Positions 6,562 to 14,447 of a stretch of 25,205 nt of DNA are shown here, piece by piece; the first letter of the stretch is position 1; each line of letters starts with the position of its first letter. Position numbers and translations under genes: made by a program. The notes beneath the pieces are model-generated. The model searched no databases. It saw only the letters and a list, made by a program, of their open reading frames with translations, and had not been told where the DNA came from. The DNA is from DASPPF01 sp032906705 (GTDB lineage: Archaea; Thermoproteota; Nitrososphaeria; Nitrososphaerales; Gagatemarchaeaceae). The stretch spans positions 1 through 25,205 of the forward strand of contig JAJTZC010000018.1 in assembly GCA_032906705.1 (NCBI GenBank), in the 5' to 3' direction.

Positions 6562-7503
6562 TCACCTCCTGAGCGTAGCCTTGAGCCGCCTGTACTCTTT
6601 CAACATCAACTCGAGGGTGGGGCGTAGGTTCCCGGTAGTCTGATACGCTCTCAGGGCCTCGTAGTACTCCTTTCTGTTTTCCAGCTCTATGTTCAATGGC
6701 GGTAGCTTGTGTTTGAGCAGGATGTTGATCAGCAGGAGCCTCCCGACTCTCCCGTTCCCGTCCTGGAAGGGGTGGATGGTTTCGAATTGGTTGTGCACGA
6801 CAGCCGCCAGAACAAAAGGAGGATACTTGTCGCCGTTGTCCTGATACCACCGCACCAGACTTCTCAACATCGAGTCGACTTGACTCGGCGGGGCTCCCCT
6901 GTGCACCACTCGGCCAAGACTGTCGACTATAGACACTTCAGCTCCCCTCTTTTGTCTCATCTCTCCGGCGAAAGGCTTGGAATTCTTGAAGACGAGCCTG
7001 TGGAGGTCTTTGATCAGGTCTAGCGAAATCGGGTCCTTGCCATGTCTGAGGTAATTGACAGCCTCCGCGACGCCAAGAGTCTCAGCAATCTCTTCTTTGC
7101 TCTTTTCAGGCCATTGCTGTTCGGCAAGCACCTGCCTCACTTCCTTTCTCGAGACTGTAGAGCCTTCGATTGCGTTCGTATGGTAGGTGAATTCCTCGGT
7201 GAATGCCTTCCAATCCTCCTCGCTGAGATGGGCCAGCTTCGCCTTGACCTTGGTGGTCAGAATGGTGATCTCTCTCAACTCCTTCGACGACAAAACCGTC
7301 CTGTATGGATCGCCTATGCTCTTGGCCGACCGGACCTTCCGTTCCAGCTCGGGCTTCGCTCTTTCAGCGAGGCTTTCGACCTCGTCCCTGCCGAGGTCCG
7401 TCCCCAAGAAGACCCTGACCTTCGCTACCTTGCCGCCCGATCGGTAGGACGCCGCTAGGTAGTACTTCTTCTTGCCATTTACTTCACGCGTTTCTATGTG
7501 CAC
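6562..7503 (-). CDS. Fic domain protein (predicted AMPylase), class II
   Basis: Fic proteins transfer AMP (or another phosphate-containing group) from a nucleotide to Ser/Thr/Tyr of target proteins. The catalytic loop H244-P-F-Q-D-G-N-G-R-V-G-R255 is intact, with the catalytic His, metal-binding Asp and phosphate-binding Asn/Arg. The flap hairpin is near SIVDSLGRVVHRGAPP. T109-N-A-I-E113-G matches the (S/T)xxxE(G/N) inhibitory motif; its position before the Fic core makes this a class II, self-inhibited member. Residues 1-55 form a small beta-rich N-terminal module (YYLAASYRSGGKVAKVRVFLG) often seen in prokaryotic Fic proteins. The start is GTG; a TTAAATATG box about 25 nt upstream makes the mRNA leaderless. 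No antitoxin gene is adjacent. Targets are unknown. Confidence 0.92.
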   Translation of the reverse strand: MHIETREVNGKKKYYLAASYRSGGKVAKVRVFLGTDLGRDEVESLAERAKPELERKVRSAKSIGDPYRTVLSSKELREITILTTKVKAKLAHLSEEDWKAFTEEFTYHTNAIEGSTVSRKEVRQVLAEQQWPEKSKEEIAETLGVAEAVNYLRHGKDPISLDLIKDLHRLVFKNSKPFAGEMRQKRGAEVSIVDSLGRVVHRGAPPSQVDSMLRSLVRWYQDNGDKYPPFVLAAVVHNQFETIHPFQDGNGRVGRLLLINILLKHKLPPLNIELENRKEYYEALRAYQTTGNLRPTLELMLKEYRRLKATLRR

Positions 7504-7567
7504 GAAACACGATAGGTGTCTACATATTTAAGCCGTGCCCTCAGAGGTGACTACAGTCATGCTGAGC

Positions 7568-8017
7568 CTACTGCCACATCGCGGTCCAGGACACAGGCGG
7601 TGCTTGCACGAAGAACAATGCCCCGAGGACCCTGGCTCCGGCCGCGACAATCTTCATCCCAGCCGGCGCAGTGCAGCTCACGTTCGCCTGCCCGTGAGCG
7701 GGCAATTCGGCAGTTAAGTTGAGGGTTCCTATCCCGCCATCGTTCTGCTGGAAGAAGCACGATGACAGCCGCGCGTCCGCATCGCCGTAGTTCGAAAGGG
7801 AGATGGTGCAGCTCCGGCTCGCGACACTGCAACTTATCGAAGTAACATTGACCCGTGCAGAGGGCGCCTGGGCCAGGACCAACGTGGTCGTTTCAACGAC
7901 GGTCGTTCTTCCGAGATCCAAAGTGATTCGCCCGTGGTCCACGACCTGCACGTACAATATCACCCCCGCTAGGATGAGGTCGATGAGGAGAATTATCGTC
8001 CCGGGCTTCACTCTCAT
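7568..8017 (-). CDS. Small membrane-anchored exported protein, unknown
   Basis: The frame is open to 8230, but ATG 8017 is chosen because the membrane segment (GTIILLIDLILAGVILYVQVV, trimmed here) begins a few residues later. The protein is then 149 aa: a short basic start, one transmembrane helix (about residues 6-25), and an outside domain of beta-type sequence with cysteines in S-C-S-V-A-S-R-S-C and S-S-C-F-F that could form disulfides. The layout resembles pilin-like or single-pass surface proteins, but no class III signal-peptide motif is clear. It diverges from the large MMPL exporter across 76 bp, so the two may be co-regulated. I do not recognise the family. Confidence 0.55.
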   Translation of the reverse strand: MRVKPGTIILLIDLILAGVILYVQVVDHGRITLDLGRTTVVETTTLVLAQAPSARVNVTSISCSVASRSCTISLSNYGDADARLSSCFFQQNDGGIGTLNLTAELPAHGQANVSCTAPAGMKIVAAGARVLGALFFVQAPPVSWTAMWQ

Positions 8018-8093
8018 CTCGTCAACTCGACCAGCCTGCGTCCTTCTTTGGAGGGGTTCGGCATTTAAGGGGTGATTAGTTAGGGTTGGTCCC

Positions 8094-11021
8094 TTGAGTT
8101 CCAGTCCGGGTTCCGCCCCTTTCCGGAGGCTGGCCAGGTTCGTCGTGCGGCGACGCGGGTTGATAATCGTGGCGTGGATACTCGCTCTCGTCGCAGTCGT
8201 CCCCTTCTTGGGCGCGGTGGGCAACGTCACCTCGCTCCAGCGAGGTTCGGCGGCTGGGAATCAGCTCGAGTCCGTGGTCGCAGGGAACACGATCTCGGCT
8301 CAGTTCCAGAAGACGGTCCCCAACAGCACCCTGCTAATCGTCATAACCACGAGGAACGCCTCCTCCCTTCCGACGCAACGGTCCGTCATGCAAATCGTCT
8401 CGGCGGTGAAATCCGACCCAGCGATCAAAGGACTGATGAAGAGCGTAGACGTGTACTCGACCCTCTACCCGATTCTCACAGGCCTCAACGAGGCCACATA
8501 CACGACCTTGGCCTCCGCGAACTCGACCGACAAGCTCCTGCTCGGGGTCCCGGCCCTTTACTTGGGAATCTGGCAACAGGCTTTCGTTTCGACCCAGAGC
8601 GTCGCGAGCGCCGACAACATCGCCTACCAGCAGGCGGCGGCAAGACTCTCGACCGACAACGCGACGGCCTACCGCCTGTACGGTTCCCACGTCTTGAGCC
8701 TCTTCAACAGTAGCTGGGCGAAGAGCTGGGTGGGCTCCGGTAGCGACGTCCCCCTAATCACGAGGGCATCAGCCGCCGCGTCGGTTTCGAACCTGGCCTA
8801 CGTCGAAGCCCACATGCCGAGCTCCAGGGCGTTCGGCGAAGCGCTTGTGAAGAGCATAACGCTGCAGGAGTTCCTGTCTGACTCTCCGGCGCAATCATCA
8901 GCAAGGCTCTCCGAGTTCGCGGTCCGCTTTGTCTCCAACTCGAGCGCTCTCTCTCCTGCCCTCGTGAAAGCCACCTACGCGATGGGGAAGACCTACGCCA
9001 ATTCGACCCTCCAGTCGCTCACGGGCAACGTCATCTGGAGCCCGCGCTCCTACGGGCTGAGCGGGCAACTCGCTTCACTGGTCGCTTCCTTGGTCTCTCC
9101 GTCGCGGGACACGACCCTCGTTTCACTCGGATTCGACCGGTCCTCGAACGCCAACCTCCTGGCCGTACGTTCGATCGTGCGGTCCGCGCTCGCGAATCAG
9201 GCCGCAAACTCCGGCATAGAGCAGGCCCAGGTCACCGGTGGTGACGCCATTACCTACGACTTCGGGAACTCCACCCAGGGGGACCTCGGTCTGATCCTGC
9301 CGGTGACGATAGGCCTGCTCATAGTGGCCACTGGCCTCTTCTTCCGCTCAGCTCTCACTCCGTTCATCACCCTCGGCACCATAGGCGTCGCGCTCGGCAT
9401 CTCGCAGGTCTTCATCCTCATAGTGGGAACCTACGTGGCCAAGGTCGACTTCACGATTCCGACGATCCTGCTCACGATACTCATCGGGGTCGGGACAGAC
9501 TACAGCGTCTTCGTCATCGCAAGGTACAGAGAGGAACGCGTCAAGGGGTCCTCGGTCCAAGAGGCGGTCCAGACATCTGTGACCTGGGCGGGTGAGAGCA
9601 TCGCCACCAGCGGAGCCACCGTGATCATCTCGTTCCTCTCCCTGACGCTCACGTCCATAGTCTACCTGAGGACGATGGGCTTCGTCGTGGGCCTCGGCGT
9701 CCTCGTCGCGCTCTCCGTCGCCCTGACTCTCGTCCCCGCCGTCGTCACATTCACCGGCGGCCGGACCTTCTGGCCGATCTCCGGCGGCAGGTTCGCGAGG
9801 TACGCTTCCTCAGTGAAGTCAAGGCTAGAGGCTAAGAGCGGCTACTTCTCTCGGAGCGGCGCCTTTGCCGTGAGGAACGCGAGGGCGCTCATATTGTTGG
9901 CCCTGGTGGTCTCGATCCCCACCGTCTACATCTACGCCACCACGACCCCCACCTATGACTTCCTGTCGGGAGCGCCGCCCAACCTCGAATCCATCAGCGC
10001 CTCGAACCACCTGACGTCTTCCTTCGGAGGCGGGAAGCTCCTCCCGACCTACGTCGTGGTCACTTTCAGCCAGCCTCTCGTGAAGTCGAACTCGTTCAAT
10101 TCTTCAGAGATGGGCGTGCTGAGCGCAATATCCGCCTACCTGTCGGGGAACCCCGATATCCAGAATGCGACTGGGCCGACAAACCCATTCGGGCGCCCAG
10201 TCTCATATTCTGCGCTGAACCTCACCAGCAGCCCCCGCAGCGCCACGCTCGACGGCGTACTGCAGGCGATAGGGAAGGACAACGAGACTGCCCTCATCAC
10301 GGCCAACTTCAGGGTGAACCCCTACTCCACCGCCGCCATCAGCGACGCCTCCGCGATTCGGTCGTACCTTCATCAGAACTTCGGTAACTCGCCTGGCGTC
10401 TCTCGGGTCCTCGTAGGTGGCGCCTCTGGCTCGATTCTTGACACGAAGAACGTCTTCGACTCCCAGTTCGCTTCGGTCCTCCCGATTGTGGCCATAGGAG
10501 TCGCGCTCGTCCTCCTCGTTGTCCTCGGGTCCCTCTTCCTGCCTCTCTTCGCCGTCGTCTCGGTCCTGGCGAGCATAATCTGGACACTTGCCGTAACGAA
10601 GCTAGTCTTCCAGACCTTCTACAACTACCAGATCCTGTTCATAACGCCCCTCTTCCTCTTCGTCACCCTTCTCGGACTGGGGATGGACTACAACATCTTC
10701 ATCCTGACGCGCATCAGGGAGGAGGCGACCAAGGGGAGAGGCCTGAACGACGCGATAATACGCGCGATAGAGCAGACCGGGGGAATCATAACGGCGGCGG
10801 CCATCATACTTGCCGGTTCGCTTGGCGCCCTGATGCTCTCCAACGACCTCCTTCTGAAACAGCTGGGCTTCGCGTTCTCGTTCTCTATCCTGATAGATGC
10901 TCTCTTCGTGCGGACATACCTTGTCCCCGCCGTCATGTCTTCCATGAAAAAATGGAACTGGTACAACCCCGTCAGGTTCCTCAACAGGTCAAGGTCGCTC
11001 TACGAAAGCGAAAAGAGCTGA
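8094..11021 (+). CDS. MMPL/RND-type transporter
   Basis: A 975-aa membrane protein with the duplicated RND plan. TM1 (about residues 19-40) is followed by an outside domain (about 45-395) and a bundle of five helices (about 398-560). A second half follows: TM7 (about 598-615), another outside domain, and five helices (about 800-950). Each half carries the MMPL motif in its fourth helix, G-T-D469-Y-S-V-F and G-M-D865-Y-N-I-F, each followed by a basic RxREE loop; these acidic residues are expected to relay protons. Family members export lipids, hopanoids or other hydrophobic compounds. The TTG at 8094 sits 28 nt from a TTTAA box (8064-8068), so the mRNA is likely leaderless. The outside domains are rich in Ser/Asn/Thr, as in secreted archaeal proteins. 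The cargo is not evident. Confidence 0.93.
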   Translation: MSSSPGSAPFRRLARFVVRRRGLIIVAWILALVAVVPFLGAVGNVTSLQRGSAAGNQLESVVAGNTISAQFQKTVPNSTLLIVITTRNASSLPTQRSVMQIVSAVKSDPAIKGLMKSVDVYSTLYPILTGLNEATYTTLASANSTDKLLLGVPALYLGIWQQAFVSTQSVASADNIAYQQAAARLSTDNATAYRLYGSHVLSLFNSSWAKSWVGSGSDVPLITRASAAASVSNLAYVEAHMPSSRAFGEALVKSITLQEFLSDSPAQSSARLSEFAVRFVSNSSALSPALVKATYAMGKTYANSTLQSLTGNVIWSPRSYGLSGQLASLVASLVSPSRDTTLVSLGFDRSSNANLLAVRSIVRSALANQAANSGIEQAQVTGGDAITYDFGNSTQGDLGLILPVTIGLLIVATGLFFRSALTPFITLGTIGVALGISQVFILIVGTYVAKVDFTIPTILLTILIGVGTDYSVFVIARYREERVKGSSVQEAVQTSVTWAGESIATSGATVIISFLSLTLTSIVYLRTMGFVVGLGVLVALSVALTLVPAVVTFTGGRTFWPISGGRFARYASSVKSRLEAKSGYFSRSGAFAVRNARALILLALVVSIPTVYIYATTTPTYDFLSGAPPNLESISASNHLTSSFGGGKLLPTYVVVTFSQPLVKSNSFNSSEMGVLSAISAYLSGNPDIQNATGPTNPFGRPVSYSALNLTSSPRSATLDGVLQAIGKDNETALITANFRVNPYSTAAISDASAIRSYLHQNFGNSPGVSRVLVGGASGSILDTKNVFDSQFASVLPIVAIGVALVLLVVLGSLFLPLFAVVSVLASIIWTLAVTKLVFQTFYNYQILFITPLFLFVTLLGLGMDYNIFILTRIREEATKGRGLNDAIIRAIEQTGGIITAAAIILAGSLGALMLSNDLLLKQLGFAFSFSILIDALFVRTYLVPAVMSSMKKWNWYNPVRFLNRSRSLYESEKS

Positions 11022-11142
11022 GCCCGCCCCCATCTATCAAAACACAGAGCTTTCCGGAGTGGCCCTCAGCTTTTCAATCTGCGGAAATAATCGTTCCTTG
11101 TCTCGGACTCCCGAGGCGAGCCTGCCAGTAGTACTCCAGCGT

Positions 11143-11574
11143 TCAGCCCGGCGGAGCTTTGACCGGACTTTCCGAGCGCGCCCTCACGGCAAGGACTATC
11201 ACGATAATTGCAACCACCGCCTGGACCGCCTCGAGCCCCGCTATCGCGTCCGGCGGCCGCAGCATCGAGAACAGGCCCGTCTCATCCGCGAAAAAGGCAG
11301 GGAAGTAGAAGATCGCCCCCACGATCGCGAACCCAGATGCGCGGCGAGGGCTGCTGAACAACTGCCATATGGAGACTGCCGCAAGGATTAGCCCTGCGAA
11401 GAGCAATCCCACGCTCGCGAAGCCCGCTGTGGTCACATCGGAGGGAGGGCGGGTCTCAAGGCCGCCGACAGGAGTCAACAGTACGTCGAATATGATGTAG
11501 ACTCCGAGTGAGCCTGCGAGGGTCTTGGCCTTGGACGAAAGTTTCGCCAACCGGGAACCGCTTTCACCAAGCAT
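11143..11574 (-). CDS. Small four-helix membrane protein, unknown
   Basis: The 143-aa protein has about four hydrophobic helices: residues 21-36, 47-68 (TAGFASVGLLFAGLILAAVS), 80-92, and 111-132. The C-terminal tail is charged. The second and fourth helices are rich in Ala/Val/Ile. I do not recognise a family. A TTAAATAG box lies only about 10 nt before the ATG at 11574. If that box drives the gene, the real start would be further in, for example TTG 11550. It follows the MMPL gene convergently. Confidence 0.55.
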   Translation of the reverse strand: MLGESGSRLAKLSSKAKTLAGSLGVYIIFDVLLTPVGGLETRPPSDVTTAGFASVGLLFAGLILAAVSIWQLFSSPRRASGFAIVGAIFYFPAFFADETGLFSMLRPPDAIAGLEAVQAVVAIIVIVLAVRARSESPVKAPPG

Positions 11575-11664
11575 CTCTGGCTATTTAAGAGGTCGAGAGA
11601 ACCATGATCGAAGTATGATTGGTAGAAGGCGTGTGGACAGATCTAACAGAGTCGAGGAGATCTA

Positions 11665-11988
11665 TTGACCACTGAAGGCCAGCAGTTTCTGTACCTGACC
11701 ACGAGGGGATGGAAGACGAACAGGCCGCATGAAATAGAGATATGGTTCGTAGGTCACGACGGAAAGTACTACGTCGTTTCCGAACGCGGAAAGCGCTCTC
11801 ATTGGGTCCAGAACATCAGGAGTCAGCCGTCAATCTCCTTCAGGGTAGGCGCCCGCACCTCCAAGGGCAACGGGCGCATCGTCGACAGGAGGAAAGAGCT
11901 TGAGCTGGCCGGGGCCGTATCGGCACTCATGGATGAGAAATACAAGTGGAGCAGGGGTCTCATCGTGGAGCTAGCACCTGGCCAATGA
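11665..11988 (+). CDS. Deazaflavin (F420)-type nitroreductase family protein
   Basis: The 107-aa protein matches the short split-barrel fold related to Ddn (F420-dependent nitroreductase; formerly DUF385). The N-terminal signature is LTTRGWKTNRPHEIEIWFV, followed by GKYYVVSERGKRSHWVQNI and P-S-I-S-F-R-V-G. In this family the GRKTG-like loop (here GWKTNRP) helps bind the deazaflavin phosphate. It is a little shorter than the usual 130-150 aa, mostly at the N-terminus. The TTG start has a Shine-Dalgarno-like GAGGAG 4-9 nt upstream. It may reduce nitro groups, quinones or enones, or only bind the cofactor. Use of F420 rather than FMN is inferred from the family. Confidence 0.8.
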   Translation: MTTEGQQFLYLTTRGWKTNRPHEIEIWFVGHDGKYYVVSERGKRSHWVQNIRSQPSISFRVGARTSKGNGRIVDRRKELELAGAVSALMDEKYKWSRGLIVELAPGQ

Positions 11989-12108
11989 CGGGATCTTAGT
12001 TACCTCAGCTTCGATATTTCACGGCTTGAAACACCCCCGGAGCGCGATGAGAAGGGGACAGCTACCGGCACTTCGGACCCAACAGTTTGTGCGGTCGCTG
12101 AGACTACA

Positions 12109-12124
12109 GCCCAGCATGCTGGGC
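12109..12124. repeat. Perfect 16-bp palindrome
   Basis: GCCCAGCATGCTGGGC is a perfect inverted repeat in the intergenic stretch 11989-12229, about 105 nt before the small ORF at 12230. As RNA it would pair as a GC-rich hairpin; as DNA it could be an operator. Role unknown. Confidence 0.4.
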
Positions 12125-12229
12125 AGAAAGACTCCGAAGGTCGAACCGACTTTCATTGCCCCCTCTGGGTCGAATTCGGCCGGGCTGGTACCAAGCCTTT
12201 AAGGAACTGGTTGGTCTTAGACAGCCAAG

Positions 12230-12370
12230 ATGAAGGCTAGGAAGGAAACCTCCGAAGATGTGGTGAAGGAATTGGACGAGTTGAAGAAAGATCCGAAGAG
12301 GTGGGAGGAATTCATGGCATCTCAGGCAGAGAAGGCGTTGAAGCATTGGCGGGGCCGGAAGACGAAATAA
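12230..12370 (+). CDS. 46-aa charged helical protein, unknown
   Basis: ATG 12230 to TAA 12370 encodes a very charged, helix-prone peptide (SEDVVKELDELKKDP, RWEEFMASQAEKALKHW). CTTTAAGG (about 12196-12203), about 30 nt upstream, is a plausible TATA box and supports expression. Its size and charge resemble small antitoxins or DNA-associated peptides, but there is no recognisable family. It overlaps the next frame by 25 nt, suggesting coupled translation. Confidence 0.45.
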   Translation: MKARKETSEDVVKELDELKKDPKRWEEFMASQAEKALKHWRGRKTK

Positions 12371-12522
12371 GAGAGCTGCAGGGCATTCTTCAAGGCTTAA
12401 GGAGTCTGATTGTGCATCGGGCTCTGATGGCATGGCGTAGGAGCCCTGAAACGTTCAGTGAGGAGATAGTCGCTCTGAACGACGTGGATGAGGCCTTGGA
12501 TAACATTCGCAAAGCTTCCTGA
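12346..12522 (+). CDS. 58-aa helical protein overlapping the previous ORF, unknown
   Basis: The frame runs from TTG 12346 (or GTG 12301 in the same frame) to TGA 12522. It encodes two likely amphipathic helices (EDEIRELQGILQGLRSLIVHRALMAW, trimmed by the reader's choice of start, and SEEIVALNDVDEALDNIRKA). The composition looks like real protein rather than a shadow frame. The start is uncertain and there is no clear ribosome site. With the 46-aa gene it forms a compact two-gene unit that could be a toxin-antitoxin-like pair, but no toxin fold is recognisable. Confidence 0.35.
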   Translation: MAGPEDEIRELQGILQGLRSLIVHRALMAWRRSPETFSEEIVALNDVDEALDNIRKAS

Positions 12523-12978
12523 CCACTCGAACACACCGCGGCCGAGCATGTTATGCGGAAATACAGGCAGCCTGCTCAACTTTGTGCTTGGAAGGCTGAT
12601 GTCCGTCCATTCAGGACAGACGAGGGTTTACTTTGAGATAGCTTTTTTCAGGTCGTGTCATTGACAGTGTCACCATTTATCAGGACTCTCGCCCTCGCAA
12701 ACATAGCTGTTGCAGGCGGTGATGGTCTACGGCAATCTCATTCAGTACAGGGCTGGATGAGATGCTTGGGACAGCCTCAACGACCCGCTCCACGACAGAC
12801 CACTACAGTGACCCTATTCGATCGACTGGACAGCGACCCGCGAGGCCACGGCAATTCTGCCACGATTGCTATGCGGAAACCGCTCATTTCGCACTGTTCT
12901 AACGGTGTTCTACCACATCTTCTAGAATCTCCAAACCTGTTCGAGATAGGGTAATAATGCCAGCTTTCACATATCTCA
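12523..12978. other. 456-bp stretch without a convincing gene
   Basis: The stretch holds a T6 run (about 12640-12646) that could terminate the small ORFs, a weak TGTCC/GGACA stem near 12600-12616, and the TATA-like GGTAATAATG (about 12949-12958) placed 25-30 nt before the GTG of the DUF1800 gene. An open frame at 12655-12954 has an odd, low-quality composition. The frame at 12722-12925 reads more like protein but is broken by TGA at 12758 and 12809, which could mark a decayed gene. Nothing was identified. Confidence 0.4.
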
Positions 12979-14436
12979 GTGAACGGTGACGAGTTGGACC
13001 GAAGAACATTCGTGAAGACCGCGGTGGCGGGATCTGCCGCGGCTGCCTTTGCGCTGTACTCCTTCAACCTCATGAAGGTAGCGAGGATTCCTCAGCTTGC
13101 CACGATCCAGCTCGCCTCCCCTCAGGTGTCTGGGAGGATTTCCCCTGACCTGACGGTCCCGCACCTCCTTCGGAGGGCGGGCTTCGGTGCTTCAACTTCG
13201 GAACTTCAGACATACCAGAGCATGGGCTTCGACGCCGCGGTCGACTCGCTGGTCAATTACCAGAGCATCGACAACAGCAAGCTCGACTCGGTACAGCCCA
13301 AGATTCAGCTTTCGTACTCGGGGACGCGGAGCGGCAACGAGCTGCAGTCCCTGGCCACCTGGTTTCTGAACAGGATGGTGCAGACGGCCCATCCCCTCGA
13401 GGAGAAGATGACACTCTTCTGGCACAACCACTTCGCGACAGGGTATTCCAAGGTCGAGAACGGCTACCTCATGTACAAGCAGAACCAGTTCCTGCGCGCC
13501 AACGCCCTGGGGAACTTCAAGGACATACTGACGGGAATCACGGCCGACGGCGCGATGCTGGTCTGGCTGGACGGCAACCAGAACAGGAACGGGAACCCAA
13601 ACGAGAACTACGCGAGGGAGATCATGGAGGTCTTCTCCACGGGCCGCGGCCCATACACCGAGGACGACATCAAGAACAGTGCCAGGGCGTTCACAGGGTA
13701 CAGGATCGACTCCACTGGCACAGGGGTCTTCGACCCGCGGCTGCACGACAACGGCATCAAGACGTTCATGGGCGTGACCGGAAACCTAGGCCCCAAGGAC
13801 ATCATCGACATCCTCGTGCCTCACCCGGCTACCGCATCGAACCTCGCTGCAGAGCTCTTCTCCTACCTCGCCTATCCCAACCCGAATCAAGATACCATCA
13901 CGAGGCTGTCCCGAGTCTACCTGGACAGCGGCTACAGCATCAAGGCGCTGGTCCAGGCAATCCTGACCTCGCCGGAGTTCGTCTCTTCGCAGGCCTACCT
14001 CTCGCTGGTCAAGAGCCCGGCGGAGTATGCGGCCACCGCCCTCCGCTCCCTGGGCGCCACCGCGAACCTGAACGCAGCAGTGGCCGGGATGAACAACATG
14101 GCCCAGATGCTCTTCAACCCACCCTCGGTCTTCGGATGGCCGTCGGGCACTGGCTGGGTCGACACGGCGTCCGTGCTCGAACGGTACAACTTTCCCTTGA
14201 TGCTCCAAACAACAAAGGAGAATCCTGCGAGCCAGCTGAACCAGGGCGTCTTCGCTGGCAGCATGTCCATCCCCGAGATCGTACAGCTGCTCGTTGCTCC
14301 GCTCTTCCCAGACGGCATCCCTGACGAGTTCATGCAGGTGATTTACTCTTCGACCTCGAAACTCAGCGACCCGGTGCAGAAGACAAAGAACGCGGTCCGC
14401 CTGGCGATGGCGAGCCCGTTCTTCAACTTGAATTGA
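12979..14436 (+). CDS. DUF1800 exported protein with Tat-like signal
   Basis: The 485-aa protein starts with DRRTFVKTAVAGSAAAAFAL, a twin-arginine-type signal (residues 6-27). It then shows the DUF1800 family marks: H-L-L-R-R-A-G-F-G-A-S near the mature N-terminus, M-T-L-F-W-H-N-H-F-A-T-G, N-E-N-Y-A-R-E-I-M-E-V-F-S-T-G, A-R-A-F-T-G-Y, and a C-terminal F-G-W-P-S-G. Length is typical. The biochemical role of DUF1800 is unknown; it is nearly always encoded next to a DUF1501 gene, as here. The GTG at 12979 lies about 25 nt from an AT-rich box, so the message may be leaderless. The DUF1501 gene begins 11 nt downstream, consistent with one operon. Confidence 0.92.
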   Translation: MNGDELDRRTFVKTAVAGSAAAAFALYSFNLMKVARIPQLATIQLASPQVSGRISPDLTVPHLLRRAGFGASTSELQTYQSMGFDAAVDSLVNYQSIDNSKLDSVQPKIQLSYSGTRSGNELQSLATWFLNRMVQTAHPLEEKMTLFWHNHFATGYSKVENGYLMYKQNQFLRANALGNFKDILTGITADGAMLVWLDGNQNRNGNPNENYAREIMEVFSTGRGPYTEDDIKNSARAFTGYRIDSTGTGVFDPRLHDNGIKTFMGVTGNLGPKDIIDILVPHPATASNLAAELFSYLAYPNPNQDTITRLSRVYLDSGYSIKALVQAILTSPEFVSSQAYLSLVKSPAEYAATALRSLGATANLNAAVAGMNNMAQMLFNPPSVFGWPSGTGWVDTASVLERYNFPLMLQTTKENPASQLNQGVFAGSMSIPEIVQLLVAPLFPDGIPDEFMQVIYSSTSKLSDPVQKTKNAVRLAMASPFFNLN

Positions 14437-14447
14437 TGGTGAGCTAG

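Noticed and set aside
6158..6850. 230-residue minus-strand frame bridging the Fic gene and the exported-protein gene
   Set aside because: It overlaps both genes in another frame, has no recognisable features, and crosses the promoter of the exported-protein gene.
12116..12202. 28-codon ORF running from the 12109 palindrome into the TATA box of the next gene
   Set aside because: It has no promoter at a suitable distance and an ordinary random composition; its stop lies inside the TATA element.
12655..12954. 99-residue plus-strand open frame upstream of DUF1800
   Set aside because: No promoter or ribosome site fits its start, and the composition is low quality. It is treated as part of an intergenic region that may hold a decayed gene.
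12655..12960. UGA recoding, suggested by TGA in 12758/12809 and in the TFB leader frame
   Set aside because: Many intact genes here (MMPL, dtdA, secE, rps19e, rpl39e) end in TGA, so TGA is an ordinary stop; recoding is not supported.
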